A stretch of DNA of 64,000 nt from Paenibacillus flagellatus. GTDB taxonomy: Bacteria; Bacillota; Bacilli; Paenibacillales; NBRC-103111. The stretch spans positions 248,001-312,000 of the forward strand of contig NZ_QJVJ01000006.1 of the NCBI RefSeq assembly GCF_003217775.1. The letters are read 5' to 3'. The position numbers and the translations under genes were made by a program. How positions within the stretch are numbered: position 1 is the stretch's first letter; each line of letters opens with the position of its first letter. Of this stretch, positions 43,853 to 52,203 are shown in pieces. The notes under the pieces are model-generated. The model was not told the DNA's origin and searched no databases. It worked only from the letters and a program-made list of their open reading frames with translations.

Positions 43853-43912
43853 TATGGTTGGACCATAATACATCTAACTAATACTATAGAGTGTGCCGTT
43901 CGCGGTTGTCAA
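43853..43912 (-). promoter_or_regulatory. Promoter of the minus-strand sugar cluster with FadR-type operator 2
   Basis: On the minus strand TTGACA (43907-43912) and TATAGT (43883-43888) are 18 bases apart. The operator TATGGT-TGG-ACCATA (43853-43867) begins about nine bases after the predicted start, so a bound repressor would block transcription. Confidence 0.75.
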
Positions 43913-43959
43913 TCGCTTTTTGCTCGTTTTGTCAGAGTCGGGCTTTTTGGTTTTTGATA

Positions 43960-44016
43960 TTGACACCGCTTTCAACTCTGCATTAGACTGGGGACGAGCA
44001 CTAGGGTCCGACCATA
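43960..44016 (+). promoter_or_regulatory. Promoter of the sialidase-like gene with cre site and FadR-type operator 3
   Basis: TTGACA (43960-43965) and TAGACT (43984-43989) are 18 bases apart. The minus strand of 43961-43975 reads TTGAAAGCGGTGTCA, a full match to the CcpA consensus WTGNAANCGNWNNCW. The operator TAGGGT-CCG-ACCATA (44002-44016) lies just after the start. Confidence 0.7.
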
Positions 44017-44087
44017 GTATTGATCATCCCGGATCAACTGCCGATTCCGATTGGGACTCGCGCATTCCCGGCGCACGGGCGGAACCG

Positions 44088-44220
44088 CGTACGTTCGTAC
44101 ACTGTTTCGCCGAGGGGACATCACATTCGCGCTTGGCGCGGGAACATAAGGTGATTCGCACCTTATTCCCTCACTTTCCCAGGCTTTCGGCCGGATAACG
44201 TACGCTCGTACACGATTTCG
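44088..44220. repeat. Two copies of a 22-base element flanking a hairpin
   Basis: 44088-44109 and 44199-44220 match at 19 of 22 positions; each contains the palindrome GTACG-N2-CGTAC. Between them, 44141-44169 forms a hairpin (GGAA and AAGGTG paired with CACCTT and TTCC). Confidence 0.5.
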
Positions 44221-44388
44221 TCGCGACGGCATTCCGTATAACCCGTTTCTTCGCCACCCTGACGCTCTACGCCGTTGCCGGGCAATCGCAGCTCCCCGTT
44301 CCCGCATCAAGCCTCCAGCACCGCATAAACTTGTCCGATCCTGCAACAACGTCAATGCTGCCGACGTCTCCTTCCAAGCTTTCAACGC

Positions 44389-44407
44389 AATATGGTCATA
44401 CCATATT
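44389..44407. promoter_or_regulatory. FadR-type operator 4, perfect 19-base palindrome
   Basis: AATATGGT-CAT-ACCATATT is the best copy of the operator. It lies about 45 bases before the strong SD of the small upstream ORF. Confidence 0.7.
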
Positions 44408-44474
44408 ATCGATAATTCAACACTTCACATCCAACCGCTCGAACATTCCCGAAAGGAGGTGATCGCCGGCCGAC

Positions 44475-44675
44475 ATGCGACACGGCGCCATGCGAACGGG
44501 ACATGCCGTACACGTCCGTACGCCGCACGGCCCCACAGCCTGCGAGCTCCCGCATACCACCGCACCGCCGCCGCGGCCCGCGCGCCCAACCGCCCATCGC
44601 CGCACACCCTCCCGGCCCGGCCAGCCCGCTAAGAAGCTCTTATCATTCAAGAAAGATGAGGTGTTCGATTCATGA
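44475..44675 (+). CDS. Possible small upstream ORF coupled to the sialidase-like gene
   Basis: 66 codons giving a His-, Pro- and Arg-rich peptide (includes PPPRPARP) with no known family. AAAGGAGGTGATC at 44452-44464 is a near-complete complement of the 16S rRNA 3' end, but the core is 14-15 bases from the ATG, longer than ideal. The TGA overlaps the next gene's ATG by four bases, which fits translational coupling. It could be a leader peptide, or the strong SD could serve another purpose. Confidence 0.4.
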   Translation: MRHGAMRTGHAVHVRTPHGPTACELPHTTAPPPRPARPTAHRRTPSRPGQPAKKLLSFKKDEVFDS

Positions 44676-47623
44676 GAAAACTCGCCCTCCTGCTTATCGC
44701 CGCCATCCTCGGCGCGCTCTTCTCCGCCATGCCGGGCGGCCCGGTCGCCCATGCGGCGAAATGGACCGGCACGGTCGGTTACTTGAACAACGACGGCTCG
44801 CCCGCGACCGGCGCGCTCGGCAGCTTCGGCGCGACGGGGCCGGCCGCGCTCGACTATTTCAACCGCAGCGTCGGCATCGACCTCGGAGCTCCGCGCGGCT
44901 TCGACGAAATTCGGCTGCTCGACGCCGACACGACGAACCGGATCAACGACGCCACCGATTTGTCGGTATACGTCAGCAACGACAACGTCTCCTACACGCA
45001 GGCGACGGGCTGGAGCTTCTCCAAGGCGGGCCATACGATCACGCTCGGCGGCTTGTCGGCGACCGCGCGCTACGTGAAGGTGCGCTCCAACTTCGCCGAC
45101 GCGGGCGCCGCCGACGTCTGGCTGAGTATGCCGAGCTTGCAGCAGCTGATCGAGGTGCACCAGACGCCCGCCGTCGCCGCACTCCCGGGTTCGGTCGGCT
45201 ACGCCGACAACGACCGGAATCCCGCCGCATCGCCGCTCGGCAATTGGGGTGTCACGCTCGGCATCGCGCTCGACTACGCGTACCGCAGCGTCGGCGTCGA
45301 TCTCGGGTCGGTCCGGCCGTTCAACACGGTCGAGCTGATCGAGAGCCAGGCGCCGTCCCGGCTGCAAAAGCCGGACCTTTCGCTATATGTCAGCAACGAC
45401 AATGCAACGTACACGAAGGTCGCCGACTGGGATTTCCTCAAGCTCGGCCGGACGATCGTGCTGTACAACTTCAATGCGACGGCCCGCTACGTCAAAATCC
45501 ATAACCATATCGACGATACCTCCTACACGTTCTCCAACACGAACCAGCAGCGGTTCGTCCGCGTCCTCGACCGCCCCGCCGGGCAATGGACCGCCTCCGG
45601 AGGCGGCGCCTGGGCTTACCGCAAGCCCGTCCAAGTGACGAACGGCGGTGCCTCCGTTCTGTACGACCGGAGCGTCTACGTCGCAAAGTCGGCGCTCGGC
45701 ACGGCCGCCCTCGTCTCCGCCGGCAAGCTGCAGCCCGACTTCCGCGACATCCGGTTCGCCGACGCCTCCGGGAAGGAGCTGCCCTTTTACATGGACAAGG
45801 ACGGCTTCTACGTCAACATCCGCGAGCTTGCGACCGGCGGCTCCACCATTTACGCCTATTACGGCAATCCGTCGGCCGCGTTCGTCGGGGCCGGCCAAGA
45901 GGCGCTGCAGGTGGAATACGGCAACAAGACGCTGACCGATCATACGAGCGGCTCGTTCCGCCACAACTTGAAGCCGGTCAAGCTGGCCGACGGAACATTG
46001 ATGATGGTTGCCAATTACGGCGCCTCGAGCGGCATTCTCGCCACCTATTCGAGCGACGGCGGGCGCACGTGGACGGCTCCGACGGTCGTCGTCAACCTGA
46101 ACGACGCCGGCCGTGACGAGCCCGGGAGCCTGTTCGTCGACCCGGCGAACGGCGACGTTTTCCTGTTTTTCTACTCGTATTACGGCTATACGACGAGCAA
46201 CTGCCTGACCGCAGGAAACGCCTGCCGCAACGATCTGTATTATGCCAAGTCGACGGACAACGGCGTCACGTTCGGCACGCCGGTCCGGATCGACACCGGC
46301 ACGCTCGTCTACAACGGCACGACGTACCCGATCAACTACAACATTACGTACTCGAACCCGATCCAATTGGCGAACGGCGATTGGGTGCTGCCCTTCCATT
46401 ACGTCTGCAAGCCGGACGGCGCTTTCGCCGAAAGCGTGCTGTATTCGACGGACCGCGGGGCGACATGGACGAAAAGCGCGAGCCAGATCACGGTCCAGTC
46501 GAGCGGCGGCGAAGCCGGACTGACCGAGGCTTCGATCGTCCAGCTGACGAACGGCACGCTGAAAATGTATATGCGCCAGCAGCTGGCCACCAGCTACCGG
46601 CTCGCCGAAAGCGTCTCGACCGACAACGGCCGGACGTGGTCGGCTCCCGTCGACTCGCCGCTGTTCGCGCCGAACACGATGTCGGCGATGACGCGGCATA
46701 CGAACGGCGACATCCTGCTGCTGTGGCCGGGCAACAACGCGTTCGGCGGCACAAGCTACTTGCGCAACCCGCTGTCGCTCGCCTACAGCAAAGACGAGTC
46801 CGCCACCTGGAGCGGCATGCGCGACCTGCTCGGCCGCACCCGGCTGTCCGAGCCGATGGTCAATCCCGTGAAGCGCGTCGCGACGCAGCCGGATCTCGTC
46901 CGGGTGGACGCCGACACCTACTTGTTCGGCTGGTGGGGGCAGTCGCTCACGACTGCGGAGACGCTGCTCGTCGAGGATTTCAACCGGTACCTGTACCGGT
47001 CGCACGGCGTGGCCGACGATTTCGAATATGCGGAGCTGAAAAACGACTACTGGTGGCAGGTCGGCGCGACGGTGGAGACAAGCACCGTCCGTTCCAAGAG
47101 CGGAACGGCTTCGTTGCGGCTGCTGGACGACAATACGACGAGCTTGACCGCGGGAAGCCGGCTGTTCCCCTCGATGAAAAAAGGCACCGTCTCCTTCAGC
47201 CTGTATGCGGCCAGCTTGAGCAACCGGTTCAGCTTCTCTCTGCGCGAGCCGTTTTCGCTCGTGCATAGCGCGCCGGGGACCGCGTTCCAATTCATGCTCG
47301 AACCCGACGGCTCGCTGAAAGCGTACAATTCGTCCGGCAGCCTGATCGAGCTGCCGGTTCCGACCGACCTGACGACGGGCGCTTGGCACGACATCGAGGT
47401 CCGCTTCGATACGGACGCGAAGCAGGCGACCGTGTTCGTGAACGGGGCGAACAAAGGGACGGTCGGCCATTACTTGGATGCGAACGTCGTAGCGCATTTC
47501 CATATCGCCTCGGCCAGCACGACCGGCACCGGAACCGACGTCTACATCGACAACTTGATCATCCGGGATACGGGCTCCGGGCTGCCGACGGCCGGTACGG
47601 TCGGGGCCGAGCAGCCGGTCTGA
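44672..47623 (+). CDS. Secreted sialidase-like beta-propeller protein
   Basis: 983 residues with a Sec signal peptide (cleavage near AHA at 26-28). Two tandem copies of a discoidin-like beta domain follow (about 31-165 and 167-300; both contain YVSND or LYVSND motifs). A DUF2341-like domain at about 310-410 is next, then a six-bladed propeller with Asp boxes at about 460, 527, 592, 649 and 706 (form SxDxGxTW). A concanavalin-like domain fills 790-975. It should be an extracellular glycan hydrolase or lyase of the sialidase clan; the arginine triad cannot be confirmed by eye. GAGGTG precedes the ATG. It is preceded by the divergent regulatory region of the sugar locus. Confidence 0.85.
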   Translation: MRKLALLLIAAILGALFSAMPGGPVAHAAKWTGTVGYLNNDGSPATGALGSFGATGPAALDYFNRSVGIDLGAPRGFDEIRLLDADTTNRINDATDLSVYVSNDNVSYTQATGWSFSKAGHTITLGGLSATARYVKVRSNFADAGAADVWLSMPSLQQLIEVHQTPAVAALPGSVGYADNDRNPAASPLGNWGVTLGIALDYAYRSVGVDLGSVRPFNTVELIESQAPSRLQKPDLSLYVSNDNATYTKVADWDFLKLGRTIVLYNFNATARYVKIHNHIDDTSYTFSNTNQQRFVRVLDRPAGQWTASGGGAWAYRKPVQVTNGGASVLYDRSVYVAKSALGTAALVSAGKLQPDFRDIRFADASGKELPFYMDKDGFYVNIRELATGGSTIYAYYGNPSAAFVGAGQEALQVEYGNKTLTDHTSGSFRHNLKPVKLADGTLMMVANYGASSGILATYSSDGGRTWTAPTVVVNLNDAGRDEPGSLFVDPANGDVFLFFYSYYGYTTSNCLTAGNACRNDLYYAKSTDNGVTFGTPVRIDTGTLVYNGTTYPINYNITYSNPIQLANGDWVLPFHYVCKPDGAFAESVLYSTDRGATWTKSASQITVQSSGGEAGLTEASIVQLTNGTLKMYMRQQLATSYRLAESVSTDNGRTWSAPVDSPLFAPNTMSAMTRHTNGDILLLWPGNNAFGGTSYLRNPLSLAYSKDESATWSGMRDLLGRTRLSEPMVNPVKRVATQPDLVRVDADTYLFGWWGQSLTTAETLLVEDFNRYLYRSHGVADDFEYAELKNDYWWQVGATVETSTVRSKSGTASLRLLDDNTTSLTAGSRLFPSMKKGTVSFSLYAASLSNRFSFSLREPFSLVHSAPGTAFQFMLEPDGSLKAYNSSGSLIELPVPTDLTTGAWHDIEVRFDTDAKQATVFVNGANKGTVGHYLDANVVAHFHIASASTTGTGTDVYIDNLIIRDTGSGLPTAGTVGAEQPV

Positions 47624-47779
47624 CCCGGATTGAAAATCCGGTCAAGCTCGAATCCGCTCCGCCGTAAACGTCGTCTCTCTCTCGAAGGTCCGGATAACGG
47701 TCGGCCGGTTCCCCCGCCGATCGGTCCGGGCCTCTTTCCGATCCGGATGGGAACCGAACGCGTTCCGCCCCCGGACATA

Positions 47780-47826
47780 TTGACACGGCGGGCAAAAACG
47801 ACTACGCTCTTAGTGGTCTGACCAAA
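47780..47826 (+). promoter_or_regulatory. Promoter of the second FadR-type gene with operator 5
   Basis: TTGACA (47780-47785) and TACGCT (47803-47808) are 17 bases apart. AGTGGT-CTG-ACCAAA (47812-47826) sits at the start site, suggesting autoregulation. Confidence 0.65.
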
Positions 47827-47858
47827 TTCCAGACGGAACGCGAGGAGCAAGCCCGACG

Positions 47859-48515
47859 ATGAAACCGATCGAAAAAGCGGAGCGCTACACGCTCAGCAAG
47901 CTGGTAGTCCATAACTTGAAGCAATATATCGTGGAAAACGGCATCCTGCCGGGGCAGAAGCTTCCCGCCGAACGGGAGCTCGCCCAAATCATGAAGGTGA
48001 GCCGCGCGATCCTGCGCGAGGCGCTTCGATCGCTCGAAAGCGCCGGCATTCTGGAAATTCGCCACGGCGAAGGGGCGTTCATCTCCGCCAACAGCTTGAG
48101 CCCGCTGCTCGAGCAGCTGTCGTTCGCGGCGAGCCTCTCCGGGTCGAACGCGGGCGAGCTGCTCGAAATCCGCTACCTGCTCGAGGCGGCGGCGGTCGAT
48201 GCCGCGCTCAAGAAGGGCGGCGCTTTCCCGTTCGACGAGCTCGAACGGCTGATCGAAGCGGCCGCCGCGCCCGGCGCGCCCAAGCCGCAGACGGACGAAG
48301 CCGACGCGGCGTTTCATCTCGCGGTCGTGCGCACGCTCGGCAACGGGTCGCTGGCGCAGCTCGCCGAGCTGTTCATCCGCCAGGCGGCGACGGCCGACGG
48401 CGGGCCCGCCGCCCCGGCTCGCGCCGCGGAGGAGCACGCCCGGTACGTGCGGGCGCTGCGCGAGGCGAACGCGGAGGCGGCGAAGTTCGTGCTGCGCGAG
48501 CATTTGCGCCTGTAG
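47859..48515 (+). CDS. FadR/GntR family regulator (second copy)
   Basis: 218 residues. The winged helix is clear (ELAQIMKVSRAILREALRSLESAGIL), followed by an FCD-type helical domain (AAFHLAVVRTLG). It is only distantly like the regulator at 39457. The promoter carries a TGGT-N3-ACCA site, so this protein or the other binds there. GAGGAG precedes the ATG. It is followed by a strong terminator, so it is a single-gene unit. Confidence 0.92.
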   Translation: MKPIEKAERYTLSKLVVHNLKQYIVENGILPGQKLPAERELAQIMKVSRAILREALRSLESAGILEIRHGEGAFISANSLSPLLEQLSFAASLSGSNAGELLEIRYLLEAAAVDAALKKGGAFPFDELERLIEAAAAPGAPKPQTDEADAAFHLAVVRTLGNGSLAQLAELFIRQAATADGGPAAPARAAEEHARYVRALREANAEAAKFVLREHLRL

Positions 48516-48542
48516 GCGGGGCGTTCGGCGCCACGCGCGTCC

Positions 48543-48580
48543 AAGCGGGGGCTTCCGATGAGGAGGCCCCCGCTTTTTTT
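48543..48580 (+). terminator. Terminator of the second FadR-type gene
   Basis: AAGCGGGGGC pairs with GCCCCCGCTT around a short inner stem; seven T follow. Confidence 0.93.
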
Positions 48581-48606
48581 CCCCGTTCCTTCCCCCAAAT
48601 TTGAAA

Positions 48607-48665
48607 TTGACATGCTTTCCGATCCGACTTATATTATTATTGAACTATAACAATAATTATTGAAC
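48607..48665 (+). promoter_or_regulatory. Promoter and operator of the ArsR-type gene
   Basis: TTGACA (48607-48612) and TATATT (48630-48635) are 17 bases apart. ATTATTG-N8-CAATAAT (48636-48657) is a perfect inverted repeat, and ATTATTGAAC occurs twice exactly 20 bases apart (48636 and 48656). Confidence 0.7.
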
Positions 48666-48694
48666 CATTTCACCCGACACGGAAAGGCGGTCTT

Positions 48695-49633
48695 ATGTCC
48701 CGCGTACTGAAGCTGTCCATCGACGAATTTCTCGAAATCGCCAAAGCGCTCGCCAACGAGTCTCGGCTTGAAATATTCAAACAAATCCAGAAGACGGACA
48801 TGAACGTCAACGAAATCGCCGACCGGTTCGGGCTGCCGTCGTCGACCGCGACCGTCAACGTGAAGAAGCTCGAGGAGGCCGGCCTCATCAAGACCGAGCT
48901 GCTTCCGGGCGCCCGCGGCTTCCAGAAAGTATGCTCCGCCTTGTACGACCAGCTCGCCGTCGACTTGAAGAGCCCCGAGGAGCCCGCCGTCCAAGAATCG
49001 GCCCGGTACGTACATATGCCCGTCGGCCTGTACTCGGATTGCGACGTCCGCCCGACGTGCGGCGTCTTGAGCGACGAAGGGATCGTCGGCTATCTCGACG
49101 ACCCGCGAAGCTTCTACGAGCCGGACAAAGTCCGTGCCCAGCTTCTGTGGTTCCGCCAAGGCTACGTCCAATACCAAATTCCGAACAAGGTGCCTTACGA
49201 CGCCAGACTGACCGGGCTCGAGCTGTCGGTGGAAATTTGCTCGGAGGCGCCCCACCATAACCCGAACTGGCCGTCCGATATTACGGTGTGGATCAACGGC
49301 ACGGAGATCGGCACGTTCATGAGCCCCGGCGATTTCGGCGGGGAGCGCGGCTTGCTGACGCCGGCCTGGTGGGACAAGATCAACACGCAGTACGGCCAGC
49401 TCAAGCGATGGCGCATCGACGAGACCGGCTCCTACATCGACGGCCGGCAAGTGTCCGACGTCACCGTCGACCGGCTGAACATCGGCGACGCGCCGGCTTT
49501 CCAGCTGCGCATCGGCGTCAAGCCGGACGCCGCCAACGTCGGCGGCTTGAACTTGTTCGGCGCCAAATTCGGCAATTACGAGCAGGACCTGATCGTCCGC
49601 TTCGATTACAAGCCGCTCCGCTCGTCCGAGTAA
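48695..49633 (+). CDS. ArsR-type regulator with large C-terminal sensor domain
   Basis: 312 residues. The first 90 are an ArsR winged helix (IAKALANESRLEIFKQI, STATVNVKKLEEAGLI). The remaining 220 are a beta-rich domain with many aromatic residues (HHNPNWPSDITVWINGTEIG) that looks like a ligand-binding or carbohydrate-binding fold. It lies upstream of the GH2 gene on the same strand and likely controls it in response to a sugar. The operator with a 20-base direct repeat lies at its own promoter. Confidence 0.88.
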   Translation: MSRVLKLSIDEFLEIAKALANESRLEIFKQIQKTDMNVNEIADRFGLPSSTATVNVKKLEEAGLIKTELLPGARGFQKVCSALYDQLAVDLKSPEEPAVQESARYVHMPVGLYSDCDVRPTCGVLSDEGIVGYLDDPRSFYEPDKVRAQLLWFRQGYVQYQIPNKVPYDARLTGLELSVEICSEAPHHNPNWPSDITVWINGTEIGTFMSPGDFGGERGLLTPAWWDKINTQYGQLKRWRIDETGSYIDGRQVSDVTVDRLNIGDAPAFQLRIGVKPDAANVGGLNLFGAKFGNYEQDLIVRFDYKPLRSSE

Positions 49634-49740
49634 GGACGTACGGGCGGCTCCGGCGACCGGCGGCGCGGCGGGCTTGATCGGCATTGGAGCCCGAGCCGAT
49701 TCCGGTACGGATACCGGAGCGGCGTTTTCGCGCCCATTAT

Positions 49741-49776
49741 CTCATGTTTTATTGTTTCACAACATAAATTAATGAG
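49741..49776. promoter_or_regulatory. Interrupted inverted repeat upstream of the GH2 gene
   Basis: CTCAT and TTTAT are mirrored by ATAAA and ATGAG in an AT-rich stretch 20 bases before the start. It is a candidate regulatory site; no clear promoter was assigned. Confidence 0.35.
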
Positions 49777-49795
49777 ATTAAAAGGAGAGATCGTC

Positions 49796-51610
49796 ATGAC
49801 CCAACCCGTCATTCCCCGCCCGGAACACCCGCGCCCCCAATTCGAACGGGCCGACTGGCTCAACCTGAACGGCGAATGGGAGTTCGACTACGACGACGCC
49901 AACGTCGGCGAAGCCGAGCAATGGTACTCGGATTCGAGCTCCCGCAAGCTCGGCCGGACGATCGTCGTCCCGTACTGCTACCAGAGCAAGCTGAGCGGTA
50001 TCGGCGAAACCGACATCCACGACATCGTCTGGTACCGTCGCACGTTCGAGCTGCCGCAGTCGTTTGCGGGCAAGCGCGTCCTCCTTCATTTCGGCGCCGT
50101 CGATTACGAAGCCAAGGCGTGGGTGAACGGCCGGCTCGTCGCCGCTCACGAAGGCGGTCATACGCCGTTTCAGGCCGACATCACCGAAGCGCTGAACGCA
50201 TCGGGACCGAACCGTCTCGTCGTGCGCGCACGCGACTACAGCCAAGACACGACGCTCCCCCGGGGCAAGCAATATTGGAAGCCGCGATCGGAGGGCATCT
50301 TCTATACCCGGACGACGGGCATATGGCAGACGGTATGGCTGGAGGCGGTCTCCGAGACGCACGTGCGCCGGGTGCGGATGACGCCCGACGTCGACCGGAG
50401 CCTCGTCGAGCTGAAATTTTCGTTCGCCTATCCCGGCACCGGCACGGATGCCGGCTTCGGCGACCCGGCGCTCGAATCGCTGCGGCTCAAGACGACCGTC
50501 TCGTTCGCGGGCGAGGTCGTCGCCGAGGATGCGTTCCGCATCCGCGCGGCGACGGAAACGCGCTGCATCGGCCTGCACGACAACTTCGGCCGGGGCCGGA
50601 CGTGGAGCCCCGACAATCCGCAGCTGTACGACGTCGAGTTCGTGCTGGAGCGGGACGAAGAGACGATCGACCGGGTGAACAGCTACTTCGGCTTGCGTAA
50701 AATTTCCGTGGACGGCGATCGGGTATGCTTGAACAACAATCCGTACTACATGAAGCTTGTGCTGGACCAAGGGTATTTCCCCGACGGCATCTTGACGCCG
50801 CCTACCGACGAGGCGATCCGCTTCGACGTGGAAGCGACGAAGGCGATGGGCTTCAACGGGGCGCGCAAGCACCAGAAGATCGAAGACCCGCGCTACCTGT
50901 ACTGGTGCGACAAGCTGGGCTTGCTGCTGTGGGGAGAGATGGCGAACGCTTACGCCTATACGGAAGAGTACGCCCTGCGGATGACCCGCGAATGGACCGA
51001 GGCGATCGAGCGCGACTACAACCACCCGTGCGTCGTCGCCTGGGTGCCGCTTAACGAAAGCTGGGGCGTCCCGAACATCTCGAACGACCACAAGCAGCAA
51101 ATGCACGCGCTGGCGCTTTATTATACGACCAAATCGCTCGACTCGACCCGCCTCGTCGTCTCCAACGACGGCTGGGAGCATGCGGTGACCGACCTGTGCA
51201 CGATCCACGACTACGAATGGCGGCGCGACGTGCTCGCCGACCGATACTCGTCCGCGGACAAGGCGGCGGCGGCGCTGCCCGCCAACCGGCGCATTTTCGC
51301 CAGCGGATTCCGTTATGAGGGGCAGCCGGTACTCGTCAGCGAGTTCGGCGGCATCGCGTTCAAGAAGTCGTCCGACGAAGGCTGGGGCTACTCCGGCGCG
51401 AAGGACGAGGCCGATTTCGTGAAGCGGCTCGCCGACGTCGTCCATCCGCTGCTGCAAAGCCCGTGCGTACGCGGGTTCTGTTACACGCAGCTGACCGACG
51501 TGGAGCAGGAGCAAAACGGGCTCATGACGTACGACCGCAAGCCGAAGCTGCCGTTCGACGTCATCAAGCAGATCAACCAAGGCAAGCTGCCGGACTACCC
51601 GCCGCAATAA
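49796..51610 (+). CDS. Glycoside hydrolase family 2 protein
   Basis: 604 residues, no signal peptide. A jelly-roll N-terminal domain (VWYRRTFELP) and an immunoglobulin-like domain precede the barrel. The acid/base is Glu421 in PLNESWG and the nucleophile Glu516 in LVSEFGG. GH2 enzymes remove beta-galactose, beta-glucuronic acid, beta-mannose or similar residues; the substrate here is unknown. AAAGGAGAGA precedes the ATG. It is the last gene on the plus-strand side of the sugar locus and probably processes oligosaccharides imported by the transporter. Confidence 0.94.
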   Translation: MTQPVIPRPEHPRPQFERADWLNLNGEWEFDYDDANVGEAEQWYSDSSSRKLGRTIVVPYCYQSKLSGIGETDIHDIVWYRRTFELPQSFAGKRVLLHFGAVDYEAKAWVNGRLVAAHEGGHTPFQADITEALNASGPNRLVVRARDYSQDTTLPRGKQYWKPRSEGIFYTRTTGIWQTVWLEAVSETHVRRVRMTPDVDRSLVELKFSFAYPGTGTDAGFGDPALESLRLKTTVSFAGEVVAEDAFRIRAATETRCIGLHDNFGRGRTWSPDNPQLYDVEFVLERDEETIDRVNSYFGLRKISVDGDRVCLNNNPYYMKLVLDQGYFPDGILTPPTDEAIRFDVEATKAMGFNGARKHQKIEDPRYLYWCDKLGLLLWGEMANAYAYTEEYALRMTREWTEAIERDYNHPCVVAWVPLNESWGVPNISNDHKQQMHALALYYTTKSLDSTRLVVSNDGWEHAVTDLCTIHDYEWRRDVLADRYSSADKAAAALPANRRIFASGFRYEGQPVLVSEFGGIAFKKSSDEGWGYSGAKDEADFVKRLADVVHPLLQSPCVRGFCYTQLTDVEQEQNGLMTYDRKPKLPFDVIKQINQGKLPDYPPQ

Positions 51611-51645
51611 GAAAAACGTAACGATACCAGCAAACAAACACGTAA

Positions 51646-51680
51646 AATCCCCCGCTCTTCCGATTCCGAGACGGGGGATT
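51646..51680. terminator. Bidirectional terminator after the GH2 gene
   Basis: AATCCCCCG pairs with CGGGGGATT around a 17-base loop. Confidence 0.8.
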
Positions 51681-51727
51681 CTCGCGTTATGCCGTTCGGT
51701 TGCAGGGACGTTCGGGAGCCGCCCTCG

Positions 51728-52075
51728 CTACCTTCCGATTTTATTGATGTTGAGATTCAGTCCGGACAGCTTGTCGTTGACGCGGGTTTGAATTTCGTGA
51801 AGCTGGGCCATGTCGTGCGCCAGGTCGATGACCTTCACCTTTACGACGGCGATGACGCTGCTCGCCACGCGCGCGACGTAATCGTCGGCCACCGGGTTGC
51901 CGGACGGGAGCGCGGTCAGCTTGCCCAAGCTTTGAAGCGCTTCCGCGCTCACGCGCAAGTTTTTGGCGTTGATTTGGTCTTGAACCGCTTTCGTCATGCC
52001 GGACAATGCCGCTTTTTGCAATTCGGGATCCGAAGCGAGCAGCTTTCCCAGTTCATCCATTCCTTTATCGGACAT
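51728..52075 (-). CDS. Small helical protein beside the radical SAM gene, 115 residues
   Basis: No family recognised. It is predicted to be helical and soluble. The start MSDKGMDELGKLLASDPELQ is acidic and leader-like; the C-terminus reads GLNLNINKIGR, with Asn at every second position. GGAGGAA precedes the ATG. It lies 128 bases downstream of a radical SAM gene on the same strand, so it could be a substrate or partner of that enzyme. The protein is larger than most modified peptides, so this remains a suggestion. Confidence 0.65.
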   Translation of the reverse strand: MSDKGMDELGKLLASDPELQKAALSGMTKAVQDQINAKNLRVSAEALQSLGKLTALPSGNPVADDYVARVASSVIAVVKVKVIDLAHDMAQLHEIQTRVNDKLSGLNLNINKIGR

Positions 52076-52203
52076 ATCGATTCCTCCATTCGAATGTGAA
52101 ATGACGGGTGCCTTCCGGGCAGCGGGTGTGACGTGAAGGGATAAAGCGGAAAGTTGCCCGTGACGAAGGCGGGCGTGTGCGGAAGCTTGGGTGAGGGAAA
52201 CGT

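Larger units (their letters stand above)
43344..44474. other. 1.1-kb regulatory region between two divergent operons
   Basis: No convincing gene. It contains, left to right: 8-base tandem repeats (43692-43755), operator 2 and the minus-strand promoter (43853-43912), the plus-strand promoter with cre site and operator 3 (43960-44016), two related palindromes with a hairpin between them (44088-44220), operator 4 (44389-44407), a 12-base palindrome ATTATCGATAAT (44404-44415) and a full-length SD (44452-44464). Confidence 0.6.

Noticed and set aside
45383-47503. Minus-strand open frame of 706 codons
   Set aside because: Antisense to the sialidase-like gene, whose Asp boxes and signal peptide are clear.
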